A stretch of 64,000 bases of DNA, from positions 294,015 through 358,014 of the forward strand of contig JAEWOE010000003.1 in the NCBI GenBank assembly GCA_023460995.1. The letters run 5' to 3'. Within the stretch, counting starts at the first letter, position 1; the number at the start of each line of letters is the position of its first letter. The notes beneath the pieces are model-generated. The model made no database searches and had not been told where the DNA came from. It saw only the letters and a list, made by a program, of their open reading frames with translations. This stretch comes from Bacillota bacterium (GTDB lineage: Bacteria; Bacillota_I; Bacilli_A; RF39; UBA660). This document shows positions 9,642 to 17,300 of the stretch, piece after piece. The position numbers were made by a program, and so were the translations under genes.

Positions 9642-10364
9642 ATGTCAGTTAAAGTTAAAGTTTTAAAAAGCGGAGAAGCCGAAATCACGCAGAAATTTAA
9701 GGGCATAGGAGTTCATGAAGGTATTGACTTGGTTGGTAAAGGTTATACACTTGATATTGTCACAACTGCTGATAATGGTGTTGTAAGCGAAGTTGGCTCA
9801 GGTGATGATAGAGGTAATTTTATACGTATTAACCATGGTAATGGTTATTTCACTGAATATTGTCATCTAGCTAAAGTTTATGTTAAAGTTGGTGATAGTG
9901 TGTCACAGGGTCAAGATATTGGATATATGGGCAATACTGGTAGAGTTACTGGAGCGCATGTTGATTATAAGGTAATAAAAGCTACTTATAATAACTATAT
10001 AGACTCTACTCCATACTTGTGTGGCGGTTTTCCAAAGACTACTTTAGATCCAACTAATGAAGTAGTATACACTGTAATAGCAGGAGATACATTAAGTGGT
10101 ATAGCTAGAAAGTACAATACTAATTGCCAAATACTATCAGGTTATAATGGTATAACTAATCCGGATTTGATTTATCCAGGACAAAAAGTTAGAATACCAG
10201 GTACAGTAGTAGGCACAATTCAAAGTTATACAGTAGTATCTGGTGATACTTTATCAGCTATAGCAACTAAATATGGTACTACTTATCAAAAGATAGCTAG
10301 TGATAACAATATAGATAATCCTAACGTAATATATCCAGGCCAAATTTTAAAAATATATAAATAA
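9642..10364 (+). CDS. Endolysin: M23-like peptidase with two LysM domains
   Basis: 240 residues. The ATG at 9642 is chosen because it directly follows the holin stop and has an AGAGAG site; an in-frame ATG at 9618 overlaps the holin. Residues 1-125 have the M23 (LytM) fold: HEGID (H25, D29), a central His (H75 in YCHL) and AHVDY (106-108). The last motif is HxD where LytM enzymes have HxH, so one zinc ligand is Asp or zinc binding is lost. Two LysM repeats (about 140-186 and 193-239) bind peptidoglycan. There is no signal peptide, consistent with holin-dependent release. Confidence 0.85.
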   Translation: MSVKVKVLKSGEAEITQKFKGIGVHEGIDLVGKGYTLDIVTTADNGVVSEVGSGDDRGNFIRINHGNGYFTEYCHLAKVYVKVGDSVSQGQDIGYMGNTGRVTGAHVDYKVIKATYNNYIDSTPYLCGGFPKTTLDPTNEVVYTVIAGDTLSGIARKYNTNCQILSGYNGITNPDLIYPGQKVRIPGTVVGTIQSYTVVSGDTLSAIATKYGTTYQKIASDNNIDNPNVIYPGQILKIYK

Positions 10365-10395
10365 AAGAATATCATACATAATGATATTCTTTTTT
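10363..10395 (+). terminator. Rho-independent terminator
   Basis: AAAAGAATATCAT (10363-10375) pairs with ATGATATTCTTTT (10381-10393) around ACATA and ends in T's. It overlaps the endolysin stop codon and ends the holin-endolysin transcript. Confidence 0.8.
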
Positions 10396-10414
10396 ATAAA
10401 TTTTTAAGGAGGTG

Positions 10415-10468
10415 ATGTGTGTAAAGAACTGTTCTAAACAAAAAAATGATAAAAAAAGAAAGAGGTAA
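10415..10468 (+). CDS. Possible 17-residue leader peptide
   Basis: A near-consensus AAGGAGGTGATG starts at 10406. The ATG at 10415 opens a 17-codon Lys-rich frame (MCVKNCSKQKNDKKRKR) whose TAA (10466-10468) directly follows the AGAGG ribosome site of the next gene. The 2-base spacing from AGGAGG is too short for normal initiation, and a GTG at 10417 gives only six codons. It may be a leader for translational coupling, or the strong Shine-Dalgarno may be a remnant. No homology is recognised. Confidence 0.25.
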   Translation: MCVKNCSKQKNDKKRKR

Positions 10469-10472
10469 AAAA

Positions 10473-12251
10473 ATGCAAAAAAATTATTCAACTTTACCAT
10501 TCAAAAATTTCAATTGTTCTCAAAATTATGTAAGCACTCCACAAGATTCACATTATAAGCAAAGTCATTCTACAAATGGTGTATTATCATACCCAATAGA
10601 TGTTTTAGATGACATTTATTGCGGCTGCGATGAAATGAAAGTAGTAAGAATAAATGGTGTAGGTAACGGAACAATAAATCAAATATTCGTTCAAAGCACT
10701 GCACCTGTAATAATGCCAATTGGAACAAATTATATCACTTATTTAATTACGCACCCAAATGATGCTGATATAATTAATTCCAACTTATCTATTGGAACGA
10801 CATTTCATAGAGGTCAATTAATAATTCACCAAGGCACTGATGGAGGCGTACCCTCACACATAGATTTAGTAATAGCAAAATCGTTGCAATCAGGTTGGGT
10901 AACAAATTCTTATGGCGAACTTGTATTACCTGATAGTATTAAACCTGAAGAAGGTTTCTATTTGGATAAGTCATTTACAGATCCAAATATATATAATCCT
11001 CTAGGAATTGTTTTTCAAGATCTTCCATCAGATGCATATATTTCTTTGCCTACTCCAGTTACAAGGGATGAAGGAAAAAACCAGGTTCAAGTTATTTGTG
11101 CAGCAAATACATTAAATGTGTATTCGGCAGCAAGCCCAACAAGTAGTGTAATAGGGTATGCAACTCCTGGTATTTACAACATAGTTTCTACTATTGAAGC
11201 TGATGGCTATATTTGGTATCAAGTTGAAGAAGGTAAGTGGTTTGCTAATATTGAAGGCTGTACGAAGGAATTATTAGCAGTTCCGCTTATTATGCCATTA
11301 GTAAGCGTCCAAGAATCTTACGATAATTTACCGCTTGGAACACAAATTTGTTTTTCTGGATCTAATATTCCAAAGAGTTATTTAATTTGTGATGGTTCTG
11401 AAGTTTCTAGAGAAGAATATTCTGAACTTTTTTCAGTAATAGGTACTATATATGGAGAAGGTGATGGCAGCTTAACATTTAATATTCCAGATAAAAAGGG
11501 AAGAGTATCGGTTGGATTTAGTGAAAATGAAAAAGAATTTAATGAAATTGGAAAAACTGGTGGGCATAAAGCGTTACAATCGCATACGCATAGTGTTAAT
11601 GCAAATAAGACAGCACCAAGTGTATTTAATCAATCACCAAATTCGCAGACACAAGCATTAAATATTAATGAGGGTACTACTGTTTCCACTTATTGGGCAC
11701 ATGCAGGTTCTCACGGCTCAAGGAATGTATCAACAGCTGGAACTGGTGATAGTGAAAACATACAACCATATCAAGTTGATGTTTGGATTATCAAAGCAAA
11801 AAGAAGTATTGATTCAATTCTTGTTGAAGGCCAAGTTATAGATGGTTTTGGTAGTCTGAGTACAGTAGATGCTTGCAGTGCAAGAAATGCTACAGAATTG
11901 TATGAAAGAATAATAGGGAAAGTTTTATATAATAGTTCAACTGGAACAATTGGAAATGTAATATTAAGTGAAACTAGTGAAAATTTTGACTATATAGAGG
12001 TATTTTTTAGAGATCAAGATAATTTGTTTAGTAGTGTTAAAATTCATAATCCTAATGGCAAATACTTTACAATGAATACAACTGGAATAGGAATAGGAAT
12101 AATAGCATTTAGAACTAAAGCAATGTCAATAAGCGGGACTTCTATATCTTATTTAGATGGTTATACTCAAATATTTACCAATGGCATAAGTTCTGGGTAT
12201 AATAATTCTAATACCTATATTTATATAACAAGAATTATGGGCTATAAATAA
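10473..12251 (+). CDS. M23-like / SH3b / tail-collar multidomain protein
   Basis: 592 residues from the ATG at 10473 (AGAGG seven bases upstream; an ATG at 10446 lacks a site). Residues 1-200 look like a degenerate M23 peptidase domain: H32 and YPIDVLD (D43), a beta-rich core (YITYLITHP, GTTFHRGQLI) and SHIDLVIA, again HxD. Residues about 203-270 are an SH3b wall-binding domain. About 283-450 is a phage tail collar domain (LICDGSEVSREEYSELF, IPDKKGRVSVG, GGHKALQSHTHS, IQPYQVDVWIIKA). The last 140 residues are unknown. This suggests a wall-contacting tail tip, fibre or tail lysin; it is not a plain endolysin. Confidence 0.7.
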   Translation: MQKNYSTLPFKNFNCSQNYVSTPQDSHYKQSHSTNGVLSYPIDVLDDIYCGCDEMKVVRINGVGNGTINQIFVQSTAPVIMPIGTNYITYLITHPNDADIINSNLSIGTTFHRGQLIIHQGTDGGVPSHIDLVIAKSLQSGWVTNSYGELVLPDSIKPEEGFYLDKSFTDPNIYNPLGIVFQDLPSDAYISLPTPVTRDEGKNQVQVICAANTLNVYSAASPTSSVIGYATPGIYNIVSTIEADGYIWYQVEEGKWFANIEGCTKELLAVPLIMPLVSVQESYDNLPLGTQICFSGSNIPKSYLICDGSEVSREEYSELFSVIGTIYGEGDGSLTFNIPDKKGRVSVGFSENEKEFNEIGKTGGHKALQSHTHSVNANKTAPSVFNQSPNSQTQALNINEGTTVSTYWAHAGSHGSRNVSTAGTGDSENIQPYQVDVWIIKAKRSIDSILVEGQVIDGFGSLSTVDACSARNATELYERIIGKVLYNSSTGTIGNVILSETSENFDYIEVFFRDQDNLFSSVKIHNPNGKYFTMNTTGIGIGIIAFRTKAMSISGTSISYLDGYTQIFTNGISSGYNNSNTYIYITRIMGYK

Positions 12252-12291
12252 TTAATAATTTATAAATATGTAATATTTTAAATAAAATAGT

Positions 12292-12326
12292 AAAAAAATA
12301 CCAGGTATATTCTGGTATTTTTTTGT
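12292..12326 (+). terminator. Strong Rho-independent terminator
   Basis: AAAAAAATACCAG (12292-12304) pairs with CTGGTATTTTTTT (12312-12324) around GTATATT. It ends the last gene of the phage-like cassette and could work in both directions. Confidence 0.85.
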
Positions 12327-12529
12327 GTAATTAATAATACTATATTGAAAAAATTATTTGCTTGTATTATAAAAGAATTTTACTTTCAAAAAGAGTTTGT
12401 TTTAATATTTTTCATTATGTAAAGCAAAATACATTGACTAATAGTATAAATATGCTAAAAAGATAAATTTTATTGTTTTAAAAACAAAAGTAATATGAGT
12501 GGTTTTATAAATACATGTTAACTAAATTT

Positions 12530-12560
12530 GACACTAGGATTTAATCCTAGTGTCTTTTTT
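12530..12560 (+). terminator. Rho-independent terminator in a gene-poor gap
   Basis: GACACTAGGAT (12530-12540) and ATCCTAGTGTC (12544-12554) form a perfect 11-bp stem with a TTA loop and seven T's. The previous gene already has a terminator at 12292-12326, so this one either serves a short untranslated transcript from 12330-12530 or is a backup. I see no ORF or known RNA in between. Confidence 0.75.
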
Positions 12561-12669
12561 ATGTTTATATCTTTCTTGTTTTCTCGAGTTAATTTTATTA
12601 TTAAGAAATAGGCTTAAATATTTTAATATCTCTGTACTTACAAAAATAGAATTTCATAAAATAGGTCTA

Positions 12670-12698
12670 TTACAATATTTTAGACAAAACTGTATAAT
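12670..12698 (+). promoter_or_regulatory. Sigma-A-type promoter of the glycosylase gene
   Basis: TTACAA (12670-12675) and TATAAT (12693-12698) are 17 bases apart, about 70 bases upstream of the DNA glycosylase ATG. Confidence 0.5.
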
Positions 12699-12767
12699 AG
12701 TATGAAAATAGTTACATAATTAATAGATTAATTATATATTTAAATAGAATAAAACAGGTGATAGTAA

Positions 12768-13247
12768 ATGAATAAAATAGTTACACATCCATTTGAACCA
12801 GTATATGATTGTAATTCTAAGATACTATTTTTAGGCTCAATTGCGAGTGTTAAATCAAGAGAATTAGGTTATCCATATGCTAGTCCACAAAATAGATTTT
12901 GGAAAGTTTTAAGAATTATCTTTGATGATGAAATAGGTGATTATAAGAAATTTCTAATTAATAAGAATATAGCTCTTTGGGATGTAATAAAAAGTTGTGA
13001 AATAACTGGTTCAAGTGATTCAAGTATAAAAAATGTTGTTGTAAATGAAATATGGGAAGTTATATTTAAAAGTAATATAAAATATATTTTTACTAATGGA
13101 AAAAAAGCATTTGATTTATATAATAAGTATGTTTATCCAAAAACTAAAATTAAGGCAATTTCCTTATCATCAACTAGTCCAGCTAATGCAACAAAGAATT
13201 TAAATGACTTAGTAAAAGAATATAAAATAATTTTAAATTATTTATAA
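12768..13247 (+). CDS. DNA-deoxyinosine glycosylase, UDG family 6
   Basis: 159 residues; the ATG follows an AGGTGAT site. It shows the features of hypoxanthine/uracil-DNA glycosylases of UDG family 6: HPFEPVYD near the start, LFLGSIASVKSRE, the active-site loop YPYASPQNRFWKVL (PQNRFW is the family signature) and LSSTSPAN near residue 133 in place of the usual LPSTSPA loop. These enzymes excise deaminated adenine from DNA to start base excision repair. Length is normal (about 160). It is monocistronic with its own promoter, next to a phage-like region on one side and tRNA-Gly on the other. Confidence 0.85.
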   Translation: MNKIVTHPFEPVYDCNSKILFLGSIASVKSRELGYPYASPQNRFWKVLRIIFDDEIGDYKKFLINKNIALWDVIKSCEITGSSDSSIKNVVVNEIWEVIFKSNIKYIFTNGKKAFDLYNKYVYPKTKIKAISLSSTSPANATKNLNDLVKEYKIILNYL

Positions 13248-13429
13248 TTAAAATTTTAAAATCATTAAATATTTAAAGCATATTTTAATGAAATAGAATA
13301 AACTATATTATAGATATTAGAGTAAAATCATATTTAAGTAGGGTATTATTATCAAATGAATAATACATGTGTTCTGTTTAAGCGTTCAATATTAGTGTTA
13401 AAAAAATAGGTGTTTTTTTCAAAAAAATA

Positions 13430-13457
13430 TTGACATATATTTAAAATCTAGTATAAT
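13430..13457 (+). promoter_or_regulatory. Promoter of tRNA-Gly
   Basis: TTGACA (13430-13435) and TATAAT (13452-13457) are both consensus, with a 16-base spacer, 19 bases before the mature tRNA 5' end. Confidence 0.85.
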
Positions 13458-13476
13458 TAAAAGTGCCTACCAAATT

Positions 13477-13550
13477 GCGGGTGTAGTTCAATGGTAGAAT
13501 CCCAGCCTTCCAAGCTGATTACGTGGGTCCGATTCCCATCACCCGCTCCA
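13477..13550 (+). tRNA. tRNA-Gly (anticodon UCC)
   Basis: 74-nt cloverleaf. The acceptor stem GCGGGTG pairs with CACCCGC, the anticodon arm CCAGC/GCTGA encloses CTTCCAA with anticodon TCC, the T arm has the loop CCGATTC, and a CCA end is encoded. It has a consensus promoter and its own terminator, so it is a single-gene transcript. No copy of its 3' end was seen bordering the phage-like genes to the left. Confidence 0.97.
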
Positions 13551-13559
13551 TAAGATATT

Positions 13560-13592
13560 TAATTGCTAACCATAGGTTAGCAATTTTTATTT
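13560..13592 (+). terminator. Terminator of the tRNA-Gly transcript
   Basis: ATTGCTAACC and GGTTAGCAAT form a perfect 10-bp stem with loop ATA, followed by TTTTATTT. Confidence 0.85.
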
Positions 13593-13624
13593 GCTTATAA
13601 AATTTAAACTTAGAATTCTTAAAC

Positions 13625-13664
13625 AAAAAAATCATTATTAGGTATTTACCATAATGATTTTTTT
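13625..13664. terminator. Bidirectional terminator
   Basis: AAAAAAATCATTAT (13625-13638) pairs with ATAATGATTTTTTT (13651-13664), with a small inner GGTA/TACC stem. A and T runs flank both sides, so it can end transcripts from either strand, including the leftward GNAT gene. Confidence 0.75.
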
Positions 13665-13806
13665 ATTATTATCAACTATTTCTATAAGAAATCTATTATA
13701 CTAGACATACAAATGCTTCTTTCTACTAAAGATAATTGCACTAAAGAAAAGTTTTGGTGATTATTATTAACTGCTTTATTATTAATTCCTAAAATTTTAG
13801 TGCTAA

Positions 13807-14286
13807 TCATAGAACCATTTCATAATCAATATAGTTTCCAGCAAAAGGTATTTCCTTATTTTCTCTTATCAATACTTTTTTAAAACCAGCACTTTCGTAA
13901 TTTTTTTGAGCTGGTAATGTTAACTCGTTAGTTGTTACTATAATTTTTTCTACATCATATTTCTTTATTCTTCTTATAGCTTCCTGTAATTGTAATTTTC
14001 CATATCCATTGCCCTTATATTTGGTTAAAATGCAATTATGTCCTATTATTACATAATTGGGTCTATTTCTTGGGTCCCAAGAGATATGTCCAACAGGGAT
14101 ATTATCTATTAATGTAATGAATCCATATTTATCAGCAATATCTAAATTGGAATAAAAGAAATCATCATATTCCTTCCACATGCCATCCCAATATTTTTTA
14201 CAATTTTCATTAAATGAATATGCATCAACTAATTGTTTATATAATGTTCCTTTTGGGAAACTACTAATATTTCTAAACTCAATCAT
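13807..14286 (-). CDS. GNAT family N-acetyltransferase
   Basis: 159 residues. The core GNAT elements are present: beta strands FITLIDNIPVGHISWD, the acetyl-CoA loop LTKYKGNGYGKLQLQEAI (a variant of Q/RxxGxG/A) and the final NYESAGFKKV, typical of motif B. The N-terminal third is aromatic and Asn-rich and probably defines the acceptor, which I cannot predict. It is leftward, opposite to the glycosylase and tRNA genes, and is separated from the next leftward gene (14410) by 123 bp. Confidence 0.8.
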   Translation of the reverse strand: MIEFRNISSFPKGTLYKQLVDAYSFNENCKKYWDGMWKEYDDFFYSNLDIADKYGFITLIDNIPVGHISWDPRNRPNYVIIGHNCILTKYKGNGYGKLQLQEAIRRIKKYDVEKIIVTTNELTLPAQKNYESAGFKKVLIRENKEIPFAGNYIDYEMVL

Positions 14287-14409
14287 TGTTCACCTTATAG
14301 ACTTTCTGTTTATATTTTAATTTTTATATATTATATTTTAACATAGCTTTAACAATATATATAGTCTCTTCATATAATTGATGAACAAAAAAATTAAAAG
14401 TACAAACTT

Positions 14410-15123
14410 TTAATTTTTAACTACATTTATAATTCTTAATTCGGAATCTATTCTTTCTAAAGTTATTGCATAGGAATAAGTAATTCCAGTACCAAGTTCA
14501 CCGGTTTCAGGATGTGGGTATGCAATTGTTACTTGATAATTTGCATTAATTGTATTACCATCCACATTATAATTTGCTAGTTTCTTTGTTACAACTGCAT
14601 TAAAACCATATATATCAAATTGAAGTGTAGATGAAAATGTTTTACTTGATGAATCATATGTGAATTGACTGTTGGCTGGGATATAATCAAAATTGTCTTT
14701 AATTAGATATTTTTTTGCTACATCTTTAATATCACTTTGCTTAAATAAATAATTATCATTAGATTTACTATATTTATTATTAGCTAATAAATATTTTATT
14801 GCACTAATAAAAATAATTTCATCATTATAATCATCACTATTAGTAGGCAACAGCAAATTGTAATTTGGGTTTCCACTTACTAAAGGCAATAGAAAATTTT
14901 CTATATCTTCTTTTGTAATTGTTTCTTCAGTTGCTTCATTTTCTTTGTCCTCTTCATCATTTACTATTTCATTGTTATCGTCTTTAATTGTATTATTTTT
15001 ATCAGCGTATTTTTTACCTAACATAAATCCAAAGGCAACTGCGCTTACTAAAAGTAAAATAATTAATAGTATTAATATAATCACTTTTGTTTTTCGAGAA
15101 TATACATGGCTTTCTTTTTTCAT
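14410..15123 (-). CDS. Membrane-anchored hypothetical protein, paralogue A
   Basis: 237 residues. A Lys/Arg-rich start (MKKESHVYSRKTK) leads into one transmembrane helix (about 15-33), then an acidic low-complexity linker (NDEEDKENEATEETITKED) and an extracytoplasmic domain of about 165 residues ending in DSELRIINVVKN. No family is recognised. It is clearly paralogous to the next gene (15243-15968): same N-terminal plan, the same LLP-NPNYNLLL / SLA-NPHYDLLL block and an identical C-terminal 11 residues. Both have nearly the same upstream sequence, so this is a tandem duplication including the promoter. Confidence 0.75.
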   Translation of the reverse strand: MKKESHVYSRKTKVIILILLIILLLVSAVAFGFMLGKKYADKNNTIKDDNNEIVNDEEDKENEATEETITKEDIENFLLPLVSGNPNYNLLLPTNSDDYNDEIIFISAIKYLLANNKYSKSNDNYLFKQSDIKDVAKKYLIKDNFDYIPANSQFTYDSSSKTFSSTLQFDIYGFNAVVTKKLANYNVDGNTINANYQVTIAYPHPETGELGTGITYSYAITLERIDSELRIINVVKN

Positions 15124-15199
15124 ATTTTCAGCTCCTTACAATTAAATAGTATCATGTTTTTAATATTTAATGAATTATCTTATATTTTTATATAAATTA

Positions 15200-15216
15200 A
15201 ATGTAAAATTCACATT
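15200..15216. promoter_or_regulatory. Palindrome upstream of paralogue A
   Basis: A 17-bp inverted repeat (AATGTAAAATTCACATT) lies 77 bp upstream of the leftward gene. It has one mismatch relative to the perfect version upstream of paralogue B. Its retention in both copies suggests a regulator site. Confidence 0.4.
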
Positions 15217-15242
15217 GATTTATTATTACAATATTAAGTTAC

Positions 15243-15968
15243 TTAATTTTTAACTACATTTATAATTCTTAATTCTGAATCTGTTTTTTCTAAAGTTATT
15301 GAGTATAAGTAAGTAACTTTTTTAACAATATCGCCACTATTTGGTGAGCAATAAGATGCTGTTACTTTATAATTGACATTAATTTCTTTACCATCAATAT
15401 TGTAATCATCTACTTTTTTATCCAAATATGCAAAATAACCTTCGAATAAACCAAATTGAATTGTGGACGAAACTGTTTGGGTTAATGGATCATAAGGGAA
15501 TTGCTGATTGGTTGAGTGATAATCATAATTATCTAACATTAAATATTTTCTAGCAACTTCTTTTATATCGTTTTGATTAAATATATAAACACCATCTACT
15601 TTAGTATATATATTATTAGCCACTAAAAACTTTATTAATTTGATGAATGTAATTTCATCACTATTATTTTCTTCATTCACTAGTAGTAAATCATAATGTG
15701 GATTACCGTTTATAGCAAGTGATAGAAAGTTTGCAATTTCGATTTTTGTTACAGATGTTTTTACTGCATCATTATCATCATCATCTTTTTTATCATCTTC
15801 ATTATTTACTTTTTCATTATTCTCTTTTTCAAACTTACAATTTTTATTAGAGTAATTTGTACCTAACATAAAACCATAGGCTAGTGCGGTTGTTAATAGT
15901 AAAACAGCTAATAGTATTACTATTATTCTTTTAATTTTTGGTGAATTTCTGTGACTTTCTTTTTTCAT
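15243..15968 (-). CDS. Membrane-anchored hypothetical protein, paralogue B
   Basis: 241 residues with the same plan as paralogue A: MKKESHRNSPKIKR, one transmembrane helix (about 14-32), an Asp/Lys-rich linker (DDKKDDDDNDAVKTS) and an extracytoplasmic domain ending in DSELRIINVVKN. The domain shares blocks such as IKFLVANNIYTK and YNIDGKEINVNYKV with A but is diverged elsewhere, so the duplication is not recent. There is no lipobox or sortase motif. Function unknown; possibly an envelope-stress or cell-surface factor. Confidence 0.75.
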   Translation of the reverse strand: MKKESHRNSPKIKRIIVILLAVLLLTTALAYGFMLGTNYSNKNCKFEKENNEKVNNEDDKKDDDDNDAVKTSVTKIEIANFLSLAINGNPHYDLLLVNEENNSDEITFIKLIKFLVANNIYTKVDGVYIFNQNDIKEVARKYLMLDNYDYHSTNQQFPYDPLTQTVSSTIQFGLFEGYFAYLDKKVDDYNIDGKEINVNYKVTASYCSPNSGDIVKKVTYLYSITLEKTDSELRIINVVKN

Positions 15969-16046
15969 ATTTTTAGCTCCTTACAATTAAATATTATCAT
16001 GTTTTCTTATATTTGATGATTAATTAGATATTTTTAATTACAATTA

Positions 16047-16063
16047 AATGTAAAATTTACATT
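16047..16063. promoter_or_regulatory. Perfect palindrome upstream of paralogue B
   Basis: AATGTAAAATTTACATT is a perfect 8+1+8 inverted repeat 79 bp upstream of the leftward gene, at almost the same distance as its near-copy upstream of paralogue A. Confidence 0.45.
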
Positions 16064-16454
16064 ATAATAGAAAATATTTTGTAAGAAACTAAAATAGTTA
16101 ATTATTTTGGAAAAGTTTTATAAGATTCTATTATCTTTTGATTTTTAATTTTATTAAGTATATTACATCTATAAAAAAGTCAACGTAAACATTTATTATT
16201 AAATAAATAATGGCTAATCCTACCAATTCAGTTATAATCATTTGTTTCTCCAATCTTTATATTATTATTCTATTTTGTTAATAGAATTACTTATTTAATC
16301 AAAAAAGTGTTATTGTGCTTATATGATAGAGAATAGTGATATTTAATTTTATAATAAAATAATAACAAATCAAATTAATTATTAAAAAGTTCTAATGTTA
16401 CAATATTGATAAATTTATATATAAGTGCTAATATTGAAAGTAGGAGGTAATAGA
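16064..16454. other. Intergenic stretch without recognised features
   Basis: About 390 AT-rich bases between the divergent paralogue B and SDR genes. I see no ORF, RNA gene or strong hairpin. It should contain the SDR promoter; TTGATAAATT with TATATA near 16405-16425 is a weak candidate. Confidence 0.5.
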
Positions 16455-17222
16455 ATGTTTGATTTAAATGGAAAAGTTGCAGTTGTAACAGGTGCATCTA
16501 GTGGGCTTGGTGCAGATGCTGCTATTGCTTATGCTAAGCAAGGGGCAACAGTAGCAGTTTTAGCTAGAAGAATTGAAAAGTTAAATGAAATTAAAAGTGA
16601 GATAGAATCTCTAGGTGGTAGATGTCTAGCAGTAGAGTGTGATGTTACAGATGAAGAGAATGTAAAACTAGCTATAGGAACAGTTTTAAATGAGTATGGA
16701 CATATTGATATACTACTTAATAATGCAGGTATTGCAGTTGGTGGCGGAGTAGACACACTTACTGAAGAAGCTTGGGATAAATCTATGGATACCAATGTAA
16801 AATCAATATTTTTAGTATCAAAATATGTTATTCCTGGTATGAAGGAAAGAAATTATGGCAAAATAGTTAATATTGCAAGTGTTAATGCCGTTATTTGTGA
16901 TAAAATGGATGTTTTTATTAGACATAGTTATAATGCAAGCAAAGCAGCAGTTATTGGCTTAACAAAGGCTATGGCAGCTAGTTATGCTAAAAATGGTATT
17001 ACTGTTAATGCTATTGGTCCTGCTTTATTTGAAACAGAAATGACAGCTAATACTTTATTTAAGAGTGAAGAATTCTTAAAAAGTTATTCTGCTATGGTAC
17101 CTGCAAATCGTCCTGGTAAAAGAGAAGAACTAAATGGAACAGTCATTTATTTATCAAGTGATGCTTCTAGTTATGTAAACGGTCAGTTTATATTAGTAGA
17201 TGGTGGTCTTACTATAGTATAG
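16455..17222 (+). CDS. SDR-family NAD(P)-dependent oxidoreductase
   Basis: 255 residues. The ATG at 16455 has AGGAGG seven bases upstream; a longer frame from 16425 includes that site. Classical short-chain dehydrogenase: cofactor loop TGASSGLG (12-19), NNAG motif, catalytic Ser in NIASVNAV, YNASK with Y159 and K163, and the C-terminal SSDASSYVNGQFILVDGG. It resembles the gluconate 5-dehydrogenase / 3-oxoacyl-ACP reductase group. It is not next to fatty-acid genes, so a sugar or polyol substrate is at least as likely as FabG. It is alone in its transcript, with a terminator at 17267. Confidence 0.85.
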   Translation: MFDLNGKVAVVTGASSGLGADAAIAYAKQGATVAVLARRIEKLNEIKSEIESLGGRCLAVECDVTDEENVKLAIGTVLNEYGHIDILLNNAGIAVGGGVDTLTEEAWDKSMDTNVKSIFLVSKYVIPGMKERNYGKIVNIASVNAVICDKMDVFIRHSYNASKAAVIGLTKAMAASYAKNGITVNAIGPALFETEMTANTLFKSEEFLKSYSAMVPANRPGKREELNGTVIYLSSDASSYVNGQFILVDGGLTIV

Positions 17223-17266
17223 ATTATGTAAATAAACATATCATTTTTTAATACTTATAAAATCTC

Positions 17267-17292
17267 AAAAGTTGGCTTTTGCCATCTTTTTT
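17267..17292 (+). terminator. Terminator of the SDR gene
   Basis: AAAAGTTGGC / GCCATCTTTT stem (with a TT/AT internal mismatch) around TTTT, followed by T's. The next gene's putative promoter overlaps it. Confidence 0.55.
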
Positions 17293-17300
17293 GTTATAAT
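17272..17300 (+). promoter_or_regulatory. Promoter overlapping the SDR terminator
   Basis: TTGGCT (17272-17277) and TATAAT (17295-17300) are 17 bases apart, followed by AGGAG at 17307-17311. Because the first TTG of the reading frame at 17272 is itself in the -35 box, the real start of the downstream protein must lie further right. Confidence 0.5.

Noticed and set aside
1..12326. Intact prophage
   Set aside because: Only tail-collar, RHS, holin and endolysin genes are present; no integrase, terminase, portal, capsid or tail-tube genes in view, though they could lie to the left.
13477..13550. tRNA-Gly as attachment site of the phage-like region
   Set aside because: No integrase and no repeat of the tRNA 3' end was seen near the cassette; the DNA glycosylase gene and terminators lie between them.
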